Source: Desulfovermiculus sp041686195
GTDB lineage: Bacteria; Desulfobacterota; Desulfovibrionia; Desulfovibrionales; Desulfothermaceae
Direction: 5' to 3'
Length of the DNA: 64,000 nucleotides
Assembly: GCA_041686195.1 (NCBI GenBank)
Contig: JAWLEI010000005.1
Span: forward strand, 1-64,000
The position numbers and the translations under genes are program-made. Of this stretch, positions 8,713 to 16,157 are shown piece by piece. Numbering within the stretch: the first letter of the stretch is position 1; each line of letters starts with the position of its first letter. Under the pieces are notes generated by a model that was not told where the DNA came from, did no database searches, and was given only the letters and a program-made list of their open reading frames with translations.

Positions 8713-8880
8713 ATCTCGTATGAACAAGATTTTACACCCCAGATGGCTTGCCCTTGAGGGCAAGGGCGGCCTACTGGTGAACCGGCTTTTGCGTAGGGCG
8801 GGCTTGACCCCAAGCCCAGCCCTTTTCATACTCTGTTTCTTTCTCGATCAAACTGGGCGGCTGCAGCCAGAGGCGGCGCT
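8713..8880. repeat. Composite palindromic repeat, copy 1
   Basis: A block of about 165 bases, nearly identical in inverse orientation to 18541-18707. It contains short perfect hairpins such as CCCTTG-AGGG-CAAGGG and GGGCTTG-ACCC-CAAGCCC, plus the element AACTGGGC next to a TTTCTTTCTCGATC box. The gap 8595-9202 contains this block, the inverted repeats at 8887-8929 and 9097-9190, a terminator and another short module at about 9060-9090, but no supported gene. Confidence 0.8.
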
Positions 8881-8886
8881 GACTCC

Positions 8887-8929
8887 TGAGAACGGGAAAT
8901 GATATGTATTTTTGCATATCATGTTCTCA
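8887..8929. repeat. Long interrupted inverted repeat
   Basis: The arms are TGAGAAC then ATGATATG on the left and CATATCAT then GTTCTCA on the right. Both halves are perfectly complementary, with a five-base bulge (GGGAA) on the left and an eight-base loop. It lies about 300 bases upstream of the activator gene. It could be an operator or the end of a repeat; no protein partner can be named. Confidence 0.6.
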
Positions 8930-9002
8930 AATTTTGGACAACCTTTTAAAACACATGGAAAATGAGTTATTCAACAATGCATAAACACGGGCCGCACAAA
9001 AA

Positions 9003-9030
9003 AGCCGGCCTGATTTCCACCAGACCGGCT
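9003..9030 (-). terminator. Rho-independent terminator of the acyl-CoA dehydrogenase gene
   Basis: AGCCGGCCTG and CAGACCGGCT form a ten-pair stem with one mismatch and an eight-base loop. On the minus strand it is followed by a run of U, seen as AAAAAA just before 9003 on the plus strand. It lies about 170 bases beyond the acyl-CoA dehydrogenase stop. Confidence 0.75.
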
Positions 9031-9096
9031 GTTAGCATGTGACGTCTCTTCCGATGACCGCAGAGGCCCAGTTTGATCGAAGAAGAAACCCACGGA

Positions 9097-9190
9097 CAAT
9101 TTTTTAACCGCGGAACACACGGAATACGCCGAATGGAAATATATGTGCAATTCTTCCGTGCATTCTGTGTGTTCCGCGGTTAAAAAATTG
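9097..9190. repeat. 94-base near-perfect palindrome
   Basis: 29-base arms (9097-9125 and 9162-9190) differ at one base pair only, and the inner 36 bases are partly self-complementary. The arms begin CAATTTTTTAACCGCGG and contain GGAACACAC. It lies in the 3' untranslated region of the acyl-CoA dehydrogenase transcript, ahead of its terminator. The sequence type resembles dispersed extragenic palindromes rather than an insertion sequence; no open frame is inside. Confidence 0.8.
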
Positions 9191-9202
9191 GCCGCACCGC
9201 AG

Positions 9203-10057
9203 CTATTTCATGATGTTGGCTCCAATGACTACCCGCTGGATCTCGTTTGTCCCTTCATAGATCTGGGTGATCTTGGCATCGCGCATCATCCGCTCCAGGG
9301 GATAATCTTTGACGTACCCGTATCCCCCCAATACCTGCACCGCTTCCGTGGTCACCCACATGGCCACATCCGAGGCAAAGCACTTGGCCATAGCCGCCTC
9401 TTTGGTATAGGGCTTTTTGTTGTCCACGCACCAGGCAGCGCGGTAGACCATGAATCTGGCTGCATCAATCTGGGTGGCCATATCCGCCAACTTGAACTGC
9501 ACGGCCTGAAACTTGCCTATGGGCTGGCCGAATTGCTGCCGTTTCTGGGCGTAGCTCAATGCCTGTTCATAGGCTCCCTGAGCGATCCCCAGGGCCTGAG
9601 CAGCAATGCCGATTCGCCCGCCGTCCAGTACTGCCGAGGCATGGGTCCCTCCGGCATCAGACCCGGCCTCGGGCTCAGTCAGCCCCAGACATCCAAGTTT
9701 GGTCCCTTCGGCCATGGGCGTTAAGAATTTCTGTTTCTGCTCTTCGGTTCCAAACAGATATATAGGATTGCTGCCCAGGGAGACATGAGCGGACAACACC
9801 ACTCCGCTTGAGGCACAGACCCTGGAGAGTTCTTCGATGGCTATCACATAACTTTGATAGTCAGCCTGTGCTCCGCCATAGGCTTCCGGAAAAATGATCC
9901 CGGGCAATTCCAGCTCCGCAAGCTTGTCAAACTGGATTTCCCGGTCAAAACGTTCTTCCGCGTCCCGCTCCGAAGCACTGGGAGCCAGTTCTTTCTTGGC
10001 ATAATCCCGGACCGCCTTGCGCAACATCTGATGCTCTTTTTTCAGCTGAAAATCCAT
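9203..10057 (-). CDS. Acyl-CoA dehydrogenase with internal in-frame deletion
   Basis: A flavoprotein of the short-chain/butyryl-CoA dehydrogenase family, normally about 380 residues; here only 284. The N-terminal helical domain is intact to GLTEPEAGSDAGGTHASAVLDGG and continues directly into GRIGIAAQALGIAQGAYEQA, a join that skips roughly 95 residues of the middle beta-domain that covers the flavin. Family members have LDG before and LDGG after the lost part, so deletion between short repeats near 9617-9628 is likely. The catalytic glutamate region QIYEGTNEIQR and the FAD contact RQQFGQPIGKFQ remain. The start at 10057 has AAGGAG five bases upstream. It may be a pseudogene kept in frame, or an assembly artefact; normal activity is improbable. 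Confidence 0.85.
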   Translation of the reverse strand: MDFQLKKEHQMLRKAVRDYAKKELAPSASERDAEERFDREIQFDKLAELELPGIIFPEAYGGAQADYQSYVIAIEELSRVCASSGVVLSAHVSLGSNPIYLFGTEEQKQKFLTPMAEGTKLGCLGLTEPEAGSDAGGTHASAVLDGGRIGIAAQALGIAQGAYEQALSYAQKRQQFGQPIGKFQAVQFKLADMATQIDAARFMVYRAAWCVDNKKPYTKEAAMAKCFASDVAMWVTTEAVQVLGGYGYVKDYPLERMMRDAKITQIYEGTNEIQRVVIGANIMK

Positions 10058-10399
10058 AGCTTCTCCTTTTGTTTTGGCCTCCAATTCCGCTCAACACCGG
10101 CAGGGTTTTGGCTCCGATCTTCCATGGGTCAAAGTGGATGGACAGGGAAGATCGCTTGGTCGCCCGGCTTATTCAGTTTCCGGACAGCCTTACCAACTCT
10201 GGGCAGAAGACGCAATTGCGGAAAGGGGCAACCTCCGGGCCATTGCCGCATGCAGGGCCGAGGCCCCCCTGATCTTGAAGGCATCCCAGAAAATGGAGAA
10301 GAGAACCCGGGCTGAAGAACGAAAGAGATAAGAAATTAAGGGGAGGGGATAAACAGGCAGAAAAAGATTGGCCTCATGTGTCCAAAACCAGAGGCGGGG
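10058..10399. other. Intergenic region without recognised features
   Basis: About 340 bases between the acyl-CoA dehydrogenase start and the end of the next small gene. No motif, palindrome of note or conserved protein was recognised here. It must contain the promoter of the acyl-CoA dehydrogenase, but no convincing -35/-10 pair or sigma-54 site was found. Confidence 0.4.
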
Positions 10400-10681
10400 T
10401 CAGGAATCGGATCTTCCCGGAGAGCTCAGCTTGGGCCTGGCATTGGTCCTGTACACACAAGAGAGCTTGCGTTCCGGAAACTCTTGGATGACCAGGTCAT
10501 CCATATGTATTTTCAACTCATTGAGCTTTTCCAAGACCTGGGCTGCGCTGTTGACCGCCTCGTGTTCTTGCCCGTAGGCGGCTTGCAGGCAGCGGGAAAA
10601 GACTTCGAGCCGATAATAACAGGTGTGCAGCATGAGACTGTTCTCCATATGCTGTTCAAACGAGAAATGCGTCTTGGGCAT
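10400..10681 (-). CDS. Small helical protein of unknown function
   Basis: 93 residues, not recognised. The body (residues about 5-70) looks all-helical with several His and Cys residues (FEQHMENSLMLHTCYYRLEV) and a charged C-terminal tail rich in Ser, Arg and Pro. A strong ribosome site GGAGGA stands just before the ATG at 10681, which argues for a real gene. It starts 17 bases after the next gene (10699-10959), so the two are probably one operon. Confidence 0.6.
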   Translation of the reverse strand: MPKTHFSFEQHMENSLMLHTCYYRLEVFSRCLQAAYGQEHEAVNSAAQVLEKLNELKIHMDDLVIQEFPERKLSCVYRTNARPKLSSPGRSDS

Positions 10682-10698
10682 AAATCCTCCACCGTCTT

Positions 10699-10959
10699 TT
10701 ATTCAGCTACAGCTCCATCCAGAGGTTTTTTCACTCCTTTTTTGCCCCCTTTCACTGGGCCCGAATTCAGGGACAAAAGAAGACATTCGGTGCGAAACAA
10801 GCAGCTCCGCTGGTCACAGTATCCGGATCCGGCCCGGGCGAAACAGTCAAAATTTCCCTCAGCCCGCTGGATGGCCCGGATGGCTTCAACCTTGGTCACC
10901 CCAACCCCAAAGCGCAGGCCATTCTTCCGGCCCAGGGATCGAACATCTTGCATTTTCAC
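10699..10959 (-). CDS. Small SAP-like, cysteine-containing protein
   Basis: 86 residues starting with GTG at 10959; GGGAG lies eight bases upstream. The N-terminal half (RSLGRKNGLRFGVGVTKVEAIRAIQ) has the helix-extended-helix pattern of a SAP nucleic-acid-binding motif. It is followed by NFDCFARAG...YCDQRSCLFRTEC with four cysteines, which could hold a metal. Similar short proteins occur in Desulfovibrionales (from memory, not checked). The tail is Lys/Gly-rich. Function is unknown; a small DNA- or RNA-binding role is possible. Confidence 0.65.
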   Translation of the reverse strand: MKMQDVRSLGRKNGLRFGVGVTKVEAIRAIQRAEGNFDCFARAGSGYCDQRSCLFRTECLLLSLNSGPVKGGKKGVKKPLDGAVAE

Positions 10960-11154
10960 TGCCGTGACTCCCTGTAATTAGTTGTTCAGACTCCAACCAA
11001 GACTTTCAACGCACAGGAATCTATATTATGCTTCTTTGCCCAGGGAGACAAGACAGAAATAAAATTTCTCCCCGGGCCATGCATACAAAAAGAAAATTTA
11101 TTGATATTGTTCATAATTATCAGAAAAAATGAAGAATCCTGTGATTGGCCTCAA

Positions 11155-11811
11155 ATGACTTCTGCCTTCACCGCCCCCTCTTGCCCTCTTTGCTACCAGG
11201 ATCGGGCCGCCTGTTTTCACCAGGACCACAAGCGCAGATATTACCGCTGCTCAAGATGTCATTTGGTCTATGTGCCCCAAGAAGAGCATCTCGGTCCAGA
11301 TCAAGAAAAAGCCCGCTACGATCGGCATAACAACCAGGTGTATGATCCTGGTTACAGGAGATTTCTGTCCAGGGTCCTTGCTCCGCTCAGACAGCAAATG
11401 CCTCCGCCAGCCCTTGGTCTTGACTTTGGATGCGGGCCAGGACCGGCCTTAGCCGCCATGGCCCGGGAAGCGGGCTACAACATGGCAGTGTTCGATCCCT
11501 TCTACGCCCCGGACCCAGAGGTCTGGAACACAAGCTACGACTTTATTACCTGCACCGAAGTGGTTGAGCATCTGCGCCAGCCCGGAACCACCCTGCCCTG
11601 GGTTTGGCCTTTTGTGCGCCCCAAAGGACTGCTGGCGATTATGACCAAGCTGGTCCATTCCCAGAGCGCCTTTGCCCATTGGCACTATATCCGGGATGAA
11701 ACACACGTTTGCTTCTTTTCACAAGCCACCTTCCTGTGGCTGGCTGACACTCTGCCGGCCGAAGTCTCTTTTTACGGCCAGGACGTGATCTTCCTTCACA
11801 AACCGGACTGA
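11155..11811 (+). CDS. Class I SAM-dependent methyltransferase with N-terminal zinc ribbon
   Basis: About 218 residues. The N-terminus carries a CPLC...CSRC zinc-ribbon pair, followed by a Rossmann methyltransferase core with the SAM-binding motif LDFGCGPGPALAAMA and the later motif DFITCTEVVEHLRQP, which fits the Methyltransf_23 group. The acceptor is unknown. The start is uncertain: the ATG at 11155 is preferred because it begins just ahead of the zinc ribbon, while an in-frame TTG at 11101 would add 18 hydrophobic residues. A hairpin at 11871-11897 followed by six T residues terminates it. Confidence 0.8.
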   Translation: MTSAFTAPSCPLCYQDRAACFHQDHKRRYYRCSRCHLVYVPQEEHLGPDQEKARYDRHNNQVYDPGYRRFLSRVLAPLRQQMPPPALGLDFGCGPGPALAAMAREAGYNMAVFDPFYAPDPEVWNTSYDFITCTEVVEHLRQPGTTLPWVWPFVRPKGLLAIMTKLVHSQSAFAHWHYIRDETHVCFFSQATFLWLADTLPAEVSFYGQDVIFLHKPD

Positions 11812-11870
11812 ATGCGGTGTCCGGTACGGAGGTTCTGTTCTCAGGTGCAAGTTTCCAGAAGTGTTCAGGT

Positions 11871-11906
11871 TTCAGATTTGCCTCCGGCAAATCTGAAATA
11901 TTTTTT
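11871..11906 (+). terminator. Rho-independent terminator built from a repeat module
   Basis: TTCAGATTTGCC-TCC-GGCAAATCTGAA is a perfect 12-pair stem with a three-base loop, followed by ATATTTTTT. A second inverted repeat TTTTTTGCCC-N6-GGGCAAAAAA starts right after it (11901-11926). The same pair of modules recurs, partly decayed, at about 18895-18960. Confidence 0.75.
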
Positions 11907-11934
11907 GCCCCAAAGCGGGCAAAAAAAGAAAAAT

Positions 11935-12150
11935 TTGCCGGGTTGATCGAAAAAGAAACTGACCAAGAGGGCTGGGCTTGGGGTCAAGCCCGCCCTACTG
12001 GAGGAGTAGCAGGAGCCATGCTTGCCTTCTAAGGAAGAATTGTATTGAGATAGCAAAGAGAAGTCAGGGCCTTGGGCCTACGGAATCACCACCAGTAGGC
12101 CGCCCTTGACCCCAAGGGCAGGCCTTCTTGAAGTTAATACTTGTTTCGTA
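11935..12150. repeat. Composite palindromic repeat, degenerate copy
   Basis: Contains the shared modules seen at 8713-8880 and 18541-18707: TTGATCGAAAAAGAAAC, GGGCTTG-GGGT-CAAGCCC, and CACCAGTAGGCCGCCCTTG with its CCCTTG/CAAGGG hairpin, then GTTTCGTACGA. The middle 100 bases differ from the other copies. The gap 11812-12327 holds only this, the terminator above and the mobA promoter. Confidence 0.65.
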
Positions 12151-12258
12151 CGATAACCCTGGAAACGCCTTCTTCTTATGGCTCCGGCCATCTTCTCATT
12201 TTTTCGGGCTGGAATTATGAACAATAACAAGCATAATCAGAAAGCCCTAGGGGTTGTC

Positions 12259-12288
12259 TTGACATCCTTGTGTTCGCCGGGCTAACAA
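12259..12288 (+). promoter_or_regulatory. Candidate sigma-70 promoter upstream of mobA
   Basis: A perfect -35 TTGACA (12259-12264) is followed after 18 bases by a weak -10 TAACAA (12283-12288), about 40 bases before the mobA start. Only the -35 is strong. Confidence 0.4.
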
Positions 12289-12327
12289 ACTCACTTGTCT
12301 CCAGAACCATCTCAGGTGAATCCAGCT

Positions 12328-12957
12328 ATGCTCTCAAGTGTATCCGGTGCCATTCTCTGCGGCGGGCTCAACACCCGCATGCATGGACGAGTTAAGAGCC
12401 ATTTGCGCCTTGGAGACCAAACGTTTCTGCAGCGGCTGACCACAACCCTGGAGTCTGCTTGTGTTGAGGTCTGCATCATAACCCGTAATCCCGAGGAATA
12501 CAGCTCATCGCCTTTGCCCAAGCACACGGATATATTCCCCTTGCGCTCCTCCTTGTCCGGACTCCACGCCGCCTTGAGCCACAGCAGGCAAAAACACGTT
12601 TTCATCACCGCGTGCGACACTCCTCTCCTTGCGCCCGCAGTCATCCGCCTGCTCATGGCCAGAGGATCCCGGTCCGACGACGTTATCGTCCCAGTGATCA
12701 ACGGATATTATGAGCCTCTATGCGCCATCTATTCTCAACGCTGTTTGCCGGTTATGGCTGAGCTCCTGCAAAAAGGGCTGGCCAAGATATCGGCCATGTT
12801 TTCCCAGGTTCAGGTCCAGACCGTGCACCAAGAAGATCTCTGCATCGCCGACCCCGGCCTTCATTCCTTCATTAATGTCAACACGCCTGAGGATCTGGCC
12901 CGCCTGCACAAAAAAGCTCAACTTGGTCCTGAGGTTGCCTCACTGACCCAGATCTGA
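12328..12957 (+). CDS. mobA: Molybdenum cofactor guanylyltransferase (MobA family)
   Basis: Transfers GMP to molybdopterin to make the guanine dinucleotide cofactor used by many Mo/W enzymes. 209 residues from the ATG at 12328, which has AGGTGA upstream; a TTG at 12295 is an alternative. The nucleotide loop is divergent (GAILCGGLNTRMHGRVKS instead of the usual LAGGxSxRMGxxK). The metal-binding TACDTPLLAP and the C-terminal FINVNTPEDLARL are typical. It ends 18 bases inside the convergent hemC gene. Its product may be relevant to Mo/W proteins such as formate dehydrogenases elsewhere in the genome; AOR-type enzymes use a non-nucleotide cofactor. Confidence 0.85.
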   Translation: MLSSVSGAILCGGLNTRMHGRVKSHLRLGDQTFLQRLTTTLESACVEVCIITRNPEEYSSSPLPKHTDIFPLRSSLSGLHAALSHSRQKHVFITACDTPLLAPAVIRLLMARGSRSDDVIVPVINGYYEPLCAIYSQRCLPVMAELLQKGLAKISAMFSQVQVQTVHQEDLCIADPGLHSFINVNTPEDLARLHKKAQLGPEVASLTQI

Positions 12958-13881
12958 GTCAGAGTACACCTGGCGCAATATCTCCCGCCCGCCGCGTTCC
13001 AGGACCTTTCTGGCCAGAGAGCGTCCAAGGTCTTCCGCATCCCGGCACTCGGCACGTCCCTGTTCCAGGATCACCTGTTCTCCGTTCAGATCAGAGACAA
13101 ATCCATGTAAAATAACCTGGTTTTTCTTGACCTGGGCCATTCCTCCGATCGGCACCTGACATCCGCCTTCCAGCTCATGCAGAAAACTGCGTTCCGCAGT
13201 CACTCTCACTTTGGTCTCGGAATGGTTCAGGCCGGACAGCAGGGAGTGCAGTTCCGTATTCTCGGCCGGATATTCTATGCCCAGAGCCCCCTGGCCCAGG
13301 GCCGGATAAAAGTCCGGGGGTACAAGACGGAAGGCATGCGGGACATGCAATCCCAGGCGCTTCAACCCCACCGAGGCCACGACAATGGCATCATATTCAC
13401 CCTGCCTCAGCTTGTTCACCCGGGTATCCAGGTTGCCGCGCAGGGTCTTGATAATCAGATCCGGACGCAAGGCCAAAAGCTGGGCCTGCCGCCGCAGGCT
13501 GCTGGTTCCGACGACAGAGCCCGGGGGCAGGGACTGCAGGTCAGGAAAGTGCATGCTCAGCAAGCAGTCCGAGATATCATCCCGCTCTGGAGTCACCCCC
13601 AAGATCAAACCTGATACGAGTTCGGCCGGCACATCCTTCATGCTGTGTACAGCCAGATCCGCTTCTCCAGCCAGGATGGCCTCTTCAATTTCCTTGACAA
13701 ACAAGCCCTTTCCGCCAACCTTGGCCAAAGGGACGTCCAGGATCTTGTCCCCGGAAGTCTTGACCACTTTATAATCCACGTTCACATGGGCATGGGCCTT
13801 TTGGATCAGACCGGCCACGTGTTTTGCCTGCCACAGGGCCAGCTTGCTGCCGCGGGTGGCGATTGTCAGCGAGGTGATCAT
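12940..13881 (-). CDS. hemC: Hydroxymethylbilane synthase (porphobilinogen deaminase)
   Basis: Polymerises four porphobilinogen units into hydroxymethylbilane in tetrapyrrole synthesis, feeding siroheme, heme and cobalamin. 313 residues, the usual length. The catalytic aspartate D83 is in HSMKDVP, and the cofactor-anchoring C241 is in ELEGGCQVPIGG. The substrate-binding segments GTSSLRRQAQL and TLRGNLDTR are intact. Its 3' end overlaps mobA by 18 bases in convergent orientation. Confidence 0.97.
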   Translation of the reverse strand: MITSLTIATRGSKLALWQAKHVAGLIQKAHAHVNVDYKVVKTSGDKILDVPLAKVGGKGLFVKEIEEAILAGEADLAVHSMKDVPAELVSGLILGVTPERDDISDCLLSMHFPDLQSLPPGSVVGTSSLRRQAQLLALRPDLIIKTLRGNLDTRVNKLRQGEYDAIVVASVGLKRLGLHVPHAFRLVPPDFYPALGQGALGIEYPAENTELHSLLSGLNHSETKVRVTAERSFLHELEGGCQVPIGGMAQVKKNQVILHGFVSDLNGEQVILEQGRAECRDAEDLGRSLARKVLERGGREILRQVYSDSDLGQ

Positions 13882-13991
13882 GCTCCCCTGCTTTTGCTTG
13901 AGGTTATATCTTAACCCTCAGGGCCAACCCCTTCAGCCCCTCTGGTTTTGTGCTCCACCCTGACCCACACAGAATCGGCCTTTTCCGGACC

Positions 13992-14225
13992 TTATCCACA
14001 GCTGGCGCAGCTTCCCCCACTGCATCCGGAACAGCCCCCCCCGGAGGTCATCGGGGCGGCCTGGCCTGCCGGAGTTGCTCCGCCCATCTTGCTCCGGCAT
14101 CTGGACATAAGTTTTTGGGTCTGAGGCGAGCCGCATGCAGGGCAGGCCACTTCAGACTGACCGCCCCAGACAATCTCTTCGAATTGATGGGAGCATTTGG
14201 TGCATGTATATTCGTAAATAGGCAT
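13992..14225 (-). CDS. FmdB-family zinc-ribbon protein
   Basis: 77 residues starting MPIYEYTCTKC. The zinc ribbon is C8-x2-C11 and C28-x2-C31, followed by a Gly/Ser/Cys-rich tail (GGGCSGCSGGSCASCG) that is typical of this family. AAGGAGG lies six bases before the ATG at 14225. FmdB was first named beside formamidase genes as a putative regulator; the true function is unresolved. It follows gmhA by 14 bases and is probably co-transcribed with it. Confidence 0.9.
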   Translation of the reverse strand: MPIYEYTCTKCSHQFEEIVWGGQSEVACPACGSPQTQKLMSRCRSKMGGATPAGQAAPMTSGGGCSGCSGGSCASCG

Positions 14226-14239
14226 TATAAGCCTCCTTA

Positions 14240-14848
14240 TCACAGATAGGGTTGAAGTTGATCCGCAGCCTCGAACAAGAAATAATCCACAAGCCGGCAG
14301 AGCAGGTGTCCAATAGTGATATGCACTTCTTGTATATGGGCTGTTCTCTTTCCAGGCACGCACAATGCGTAATCGCAAAGGCCACGCATTTCGCCGCCCT
14401 CATTGCCCAGCAGCCCTACCGTTTTCAGGCCCAGCTCCCGGGCCACGTAAAGAGCGTTCACAATATTCTGGCTGGTTCCAGAGGTGGATATGCCCACCCA
14501 TATGTCTCCTTCCCGTCCCAGGGCCTTGACTTGTTTGCTGTAGGCAAGCTCAAAACCATAATCATTACCAATAGCGGTAAGCACTGAGCTGTCTGTGGTC
14601 AAGGCCAGGGCCGGCAATGGAGGGCGCTCCATCTCAAACCTGGATACAAACTCAGCCGCCAAATGCTGAGCGTCAGCAGCACTGCCGCCATTGCCGCACA
14701 AAATAATCTTCCCCCCCCGGATCAGGGCCACTGCCATCACCTTGGCCACTTCGATCACCTGTTCACTGCCGAGCTGAAAAAAAGCCCCGCGCATATCATC
14801 ACCTTGCTGAACATAGTCCTGAAGCAGAGACAAGGCTTCCTGGGTCAT
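14240..14848 (-). CDS. gmhA: Sedoheptulose-7-phosphate isomerase / SIS-domain protein
   Basis: Makes D-glycero-D-manno-heptose 7-phosphate for the lipopolysaccharide core. 202 residues from the ATG at 14848, which has GGAGA upstream; an earlier in-frame start would add 32 residues without a ribosome site. SIS-domain signatures are ILCGNGGSAADAQHLAAEF, LALTTDSSVLTAIGNDYGF and GISTSGTSQNIVNAL. E and H residues of the GmhA active site (HLAAEF, HITIGHLLC) are present. DiaA-type SIS proteins look similar, so the exact role is probable rather than certain. Confidence 0.9.
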   Translation of the reverse strand: MTQEALSLLQDYVQQGDDMRGAFFQLGSEQVIEVAKVMAVALIRGGKIILCGNGGSAADAQHLAAEFVSRFEMERPPLPALALTTDSSVLTAIGNDYGFELAYSKQVKALGREGDIWVGISTSGTSQNIVNALYVARELGLKTVGLLGNEGGEMRGLCDYALCVPGKRTAHIQEVHITIGHLLCRLVDYFLFEAADQLQPYL

Positions 14849-14962
14849 ATATTCTCCGGCTTGGCCTTTGCATATTTCTATGCTATATAAGAATTTTTGG
14901 AACGGGCCAGATAGAGATGAGCCCTGCCCCCTTCCCATTCCCAAAACATTCCAGGGGAGCCG

Positions 14963-15574
14963 ATGCCCATACGCTTTCCCGGCCTGGCGTCAGAGACGGG
15001 CCAATGGGCCATGGATGCGAGCTGCAGCAGCGGCTGCATTCCTGACCCTGCTTTGTGCCTGATCTTTATCGGCATGCCCGGCTCTGGCAAGAGCACCCTG
15101 GCCGCGGCCCTGGCCCGGAGGCTGGGCTGGGCCTGCCTGGACACCGACCAGCTCATGGAAGCCTGGTACGGTCTTCCCCTGGAAGACCTGCGCCAGGCCC
15201 TGGGCCGGGAGCAGTTTCTTCTGGCCGAAGAAAAGACGCTGTTGAGCATGGATGTCAAGCGCTGCATCATCGCCACTGGAGGGAGTGCAGTGTATAGCTC
15301 CAGGGCCATGCAGGCGCTCAAAGGTAGCGGACTCATCATCTATTTGCAAGCCGACTACACCACCATCCGGCAGCGGATACACCAGCATCCGGACCGGGGC
15401 CTGGTCATGCAGCCAGGACAGAGTTTACACGACATTTACGAGGAGCGGCTCTCTCTTTATGAACGTTATGCGGACTTGACTCTGAGCACAGCTTCAGCCT
15501 CAGTCCAGTCCTGCATTCAAACCCTGGAAAAGTCACTTTATGACCTCTGGTCCTCAGAAAAGCAGACAAGATGA
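14963..15574 (+). CDS. Shikimate-kinase-like P-loop kinase with altered substrate site
   Basis: 203 residues with a shikimate kinase fold: Walker A GMPGSGKST (37-45), DTD (60-62), the GG of ATGGSAV (106-107), and a lid-type R145 in DRGLVM. The arginine that follows F in the shikimate-binding GxxFRxxE signature is leucine here (F85-L86 in GREQFLLAEE), and the third G of GGG is Ser. The phosphoryl acceptor may therefore not be shikimate. A shikimate-kinase-like homoserine kinase has been reported in Desulfovibrio (recalled, not verified) and would be one candidate. The N-terminal 30 residues precede the fold and may reflect a wrong start. It overlaps the next gene by 35 bases. Confidence 0.75.
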   Translation: MPIRFPGLASETGQWAMDASCSSGCIPDPALCLIFIGMPGSGKSTLAAALARRLGWACLDTDQLMEAWYGLPLEDLRQALGREQFLLAEEKTLLSMDVKRCIIATGGSAVYSSRAMQALKGSGLIIYLQADYTTIRQRIHQHPDRGLVMQPGQSLHDIYEERLSLYERYADLTLSTASASVQSCIQTLEKSLYDLWSSEKQTR

Positions 15575-16157
15575 TGTCTTTGGAAGGCTGGCCGATTTGT
15601 ACGCCAGGATGGAGGCCAGTTACGACGAACTCGCTACCCGGGTAGGGCTCTCCTGTTCCCAGTGTGCAGACAACTGCTGCCTGAGTTACTTTCAGCACCA
15701 CACCTACATTGAATGGTCCTATCTCTGGCTGGGCCTGGACACCTTGGATCCAGACCACCGGCAGGATGTCCTGGAGCGGGCCCAAAAAAACGTGTCCCAA
15801 AGCCAGGAGATCCTGGATCAGGGACAACGCCCGCGCCTGATGTGCCCCTTGAATGAAGAGGGCCTGTGCATTCTGTATCCTTACCGGCTGATGATCTGCC
15901 GTCTGCACGGAGTTCCCAACCAGGTACGCATGCCCAACGGGCAAACCAGGCAGTTTCCCGGCTGCCGAACCTGTCAGGAGTTGACCGCCAACTGGGACCG
16001 GGTACCTCTGCTTGACCGCACGCCGCTGTATATTGAGCTGGCCCAACTGGAACGCGATTTTCTGGGGTCTGTGGCCAATAACTTGCCCAGAGTGGATATG
16101 ACCTTATCCGAAATGCTGGTCCAGGGCAGACCCCCGGTCTGGGGAGAAAAGGAATGA
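15540..16157 (+). CDS. YkgJ-family Cys-cluster (zinc/iron-chelating) protein
   Basis: 205 residues. The family signature C-x2-C-x3-CC is at 39-47 (CSQCADNCC), followed by CPLNEEGLCILYPYRLMICRLHG, which supplies three more cysteines and the conserved R-x-x-x-CR pattern. The protein is soluble, with no signal peptide. The cluster is thought to hold Fe or Zn; the reaction is unknown. The gene lies between the kinase (35-base overlap) and a lipoprotein (ATGA overlap), so the three are translationally coupled. Confidence 0.8.
   Translation: MTSGPQKSRQDDVFGRLADLYARMEASYDELATRVGLSCSQCADNCCLSYFQHHTYIEWSYLWLGLDTLDPDHRQDVLERAQKNVSQSQEILDQGQRPRLMCPLNEEGLCILYPYRLMICRLHGVPNQVRMPNGQTRQFPGCRTCQELTANWDRVPLLDRTPLYIELAQLERDFLGSVANNLPRVDMTLSEMLVQGRPPVWGEKE

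Noticed and set aside
8713..9200. Possible insertion sequence or MITE with a transposase
   Set aside because: There are clear inverted repeats but no transposase frame, no target-site duplication that I could see, and the blocks are mosaics of short hairpins.
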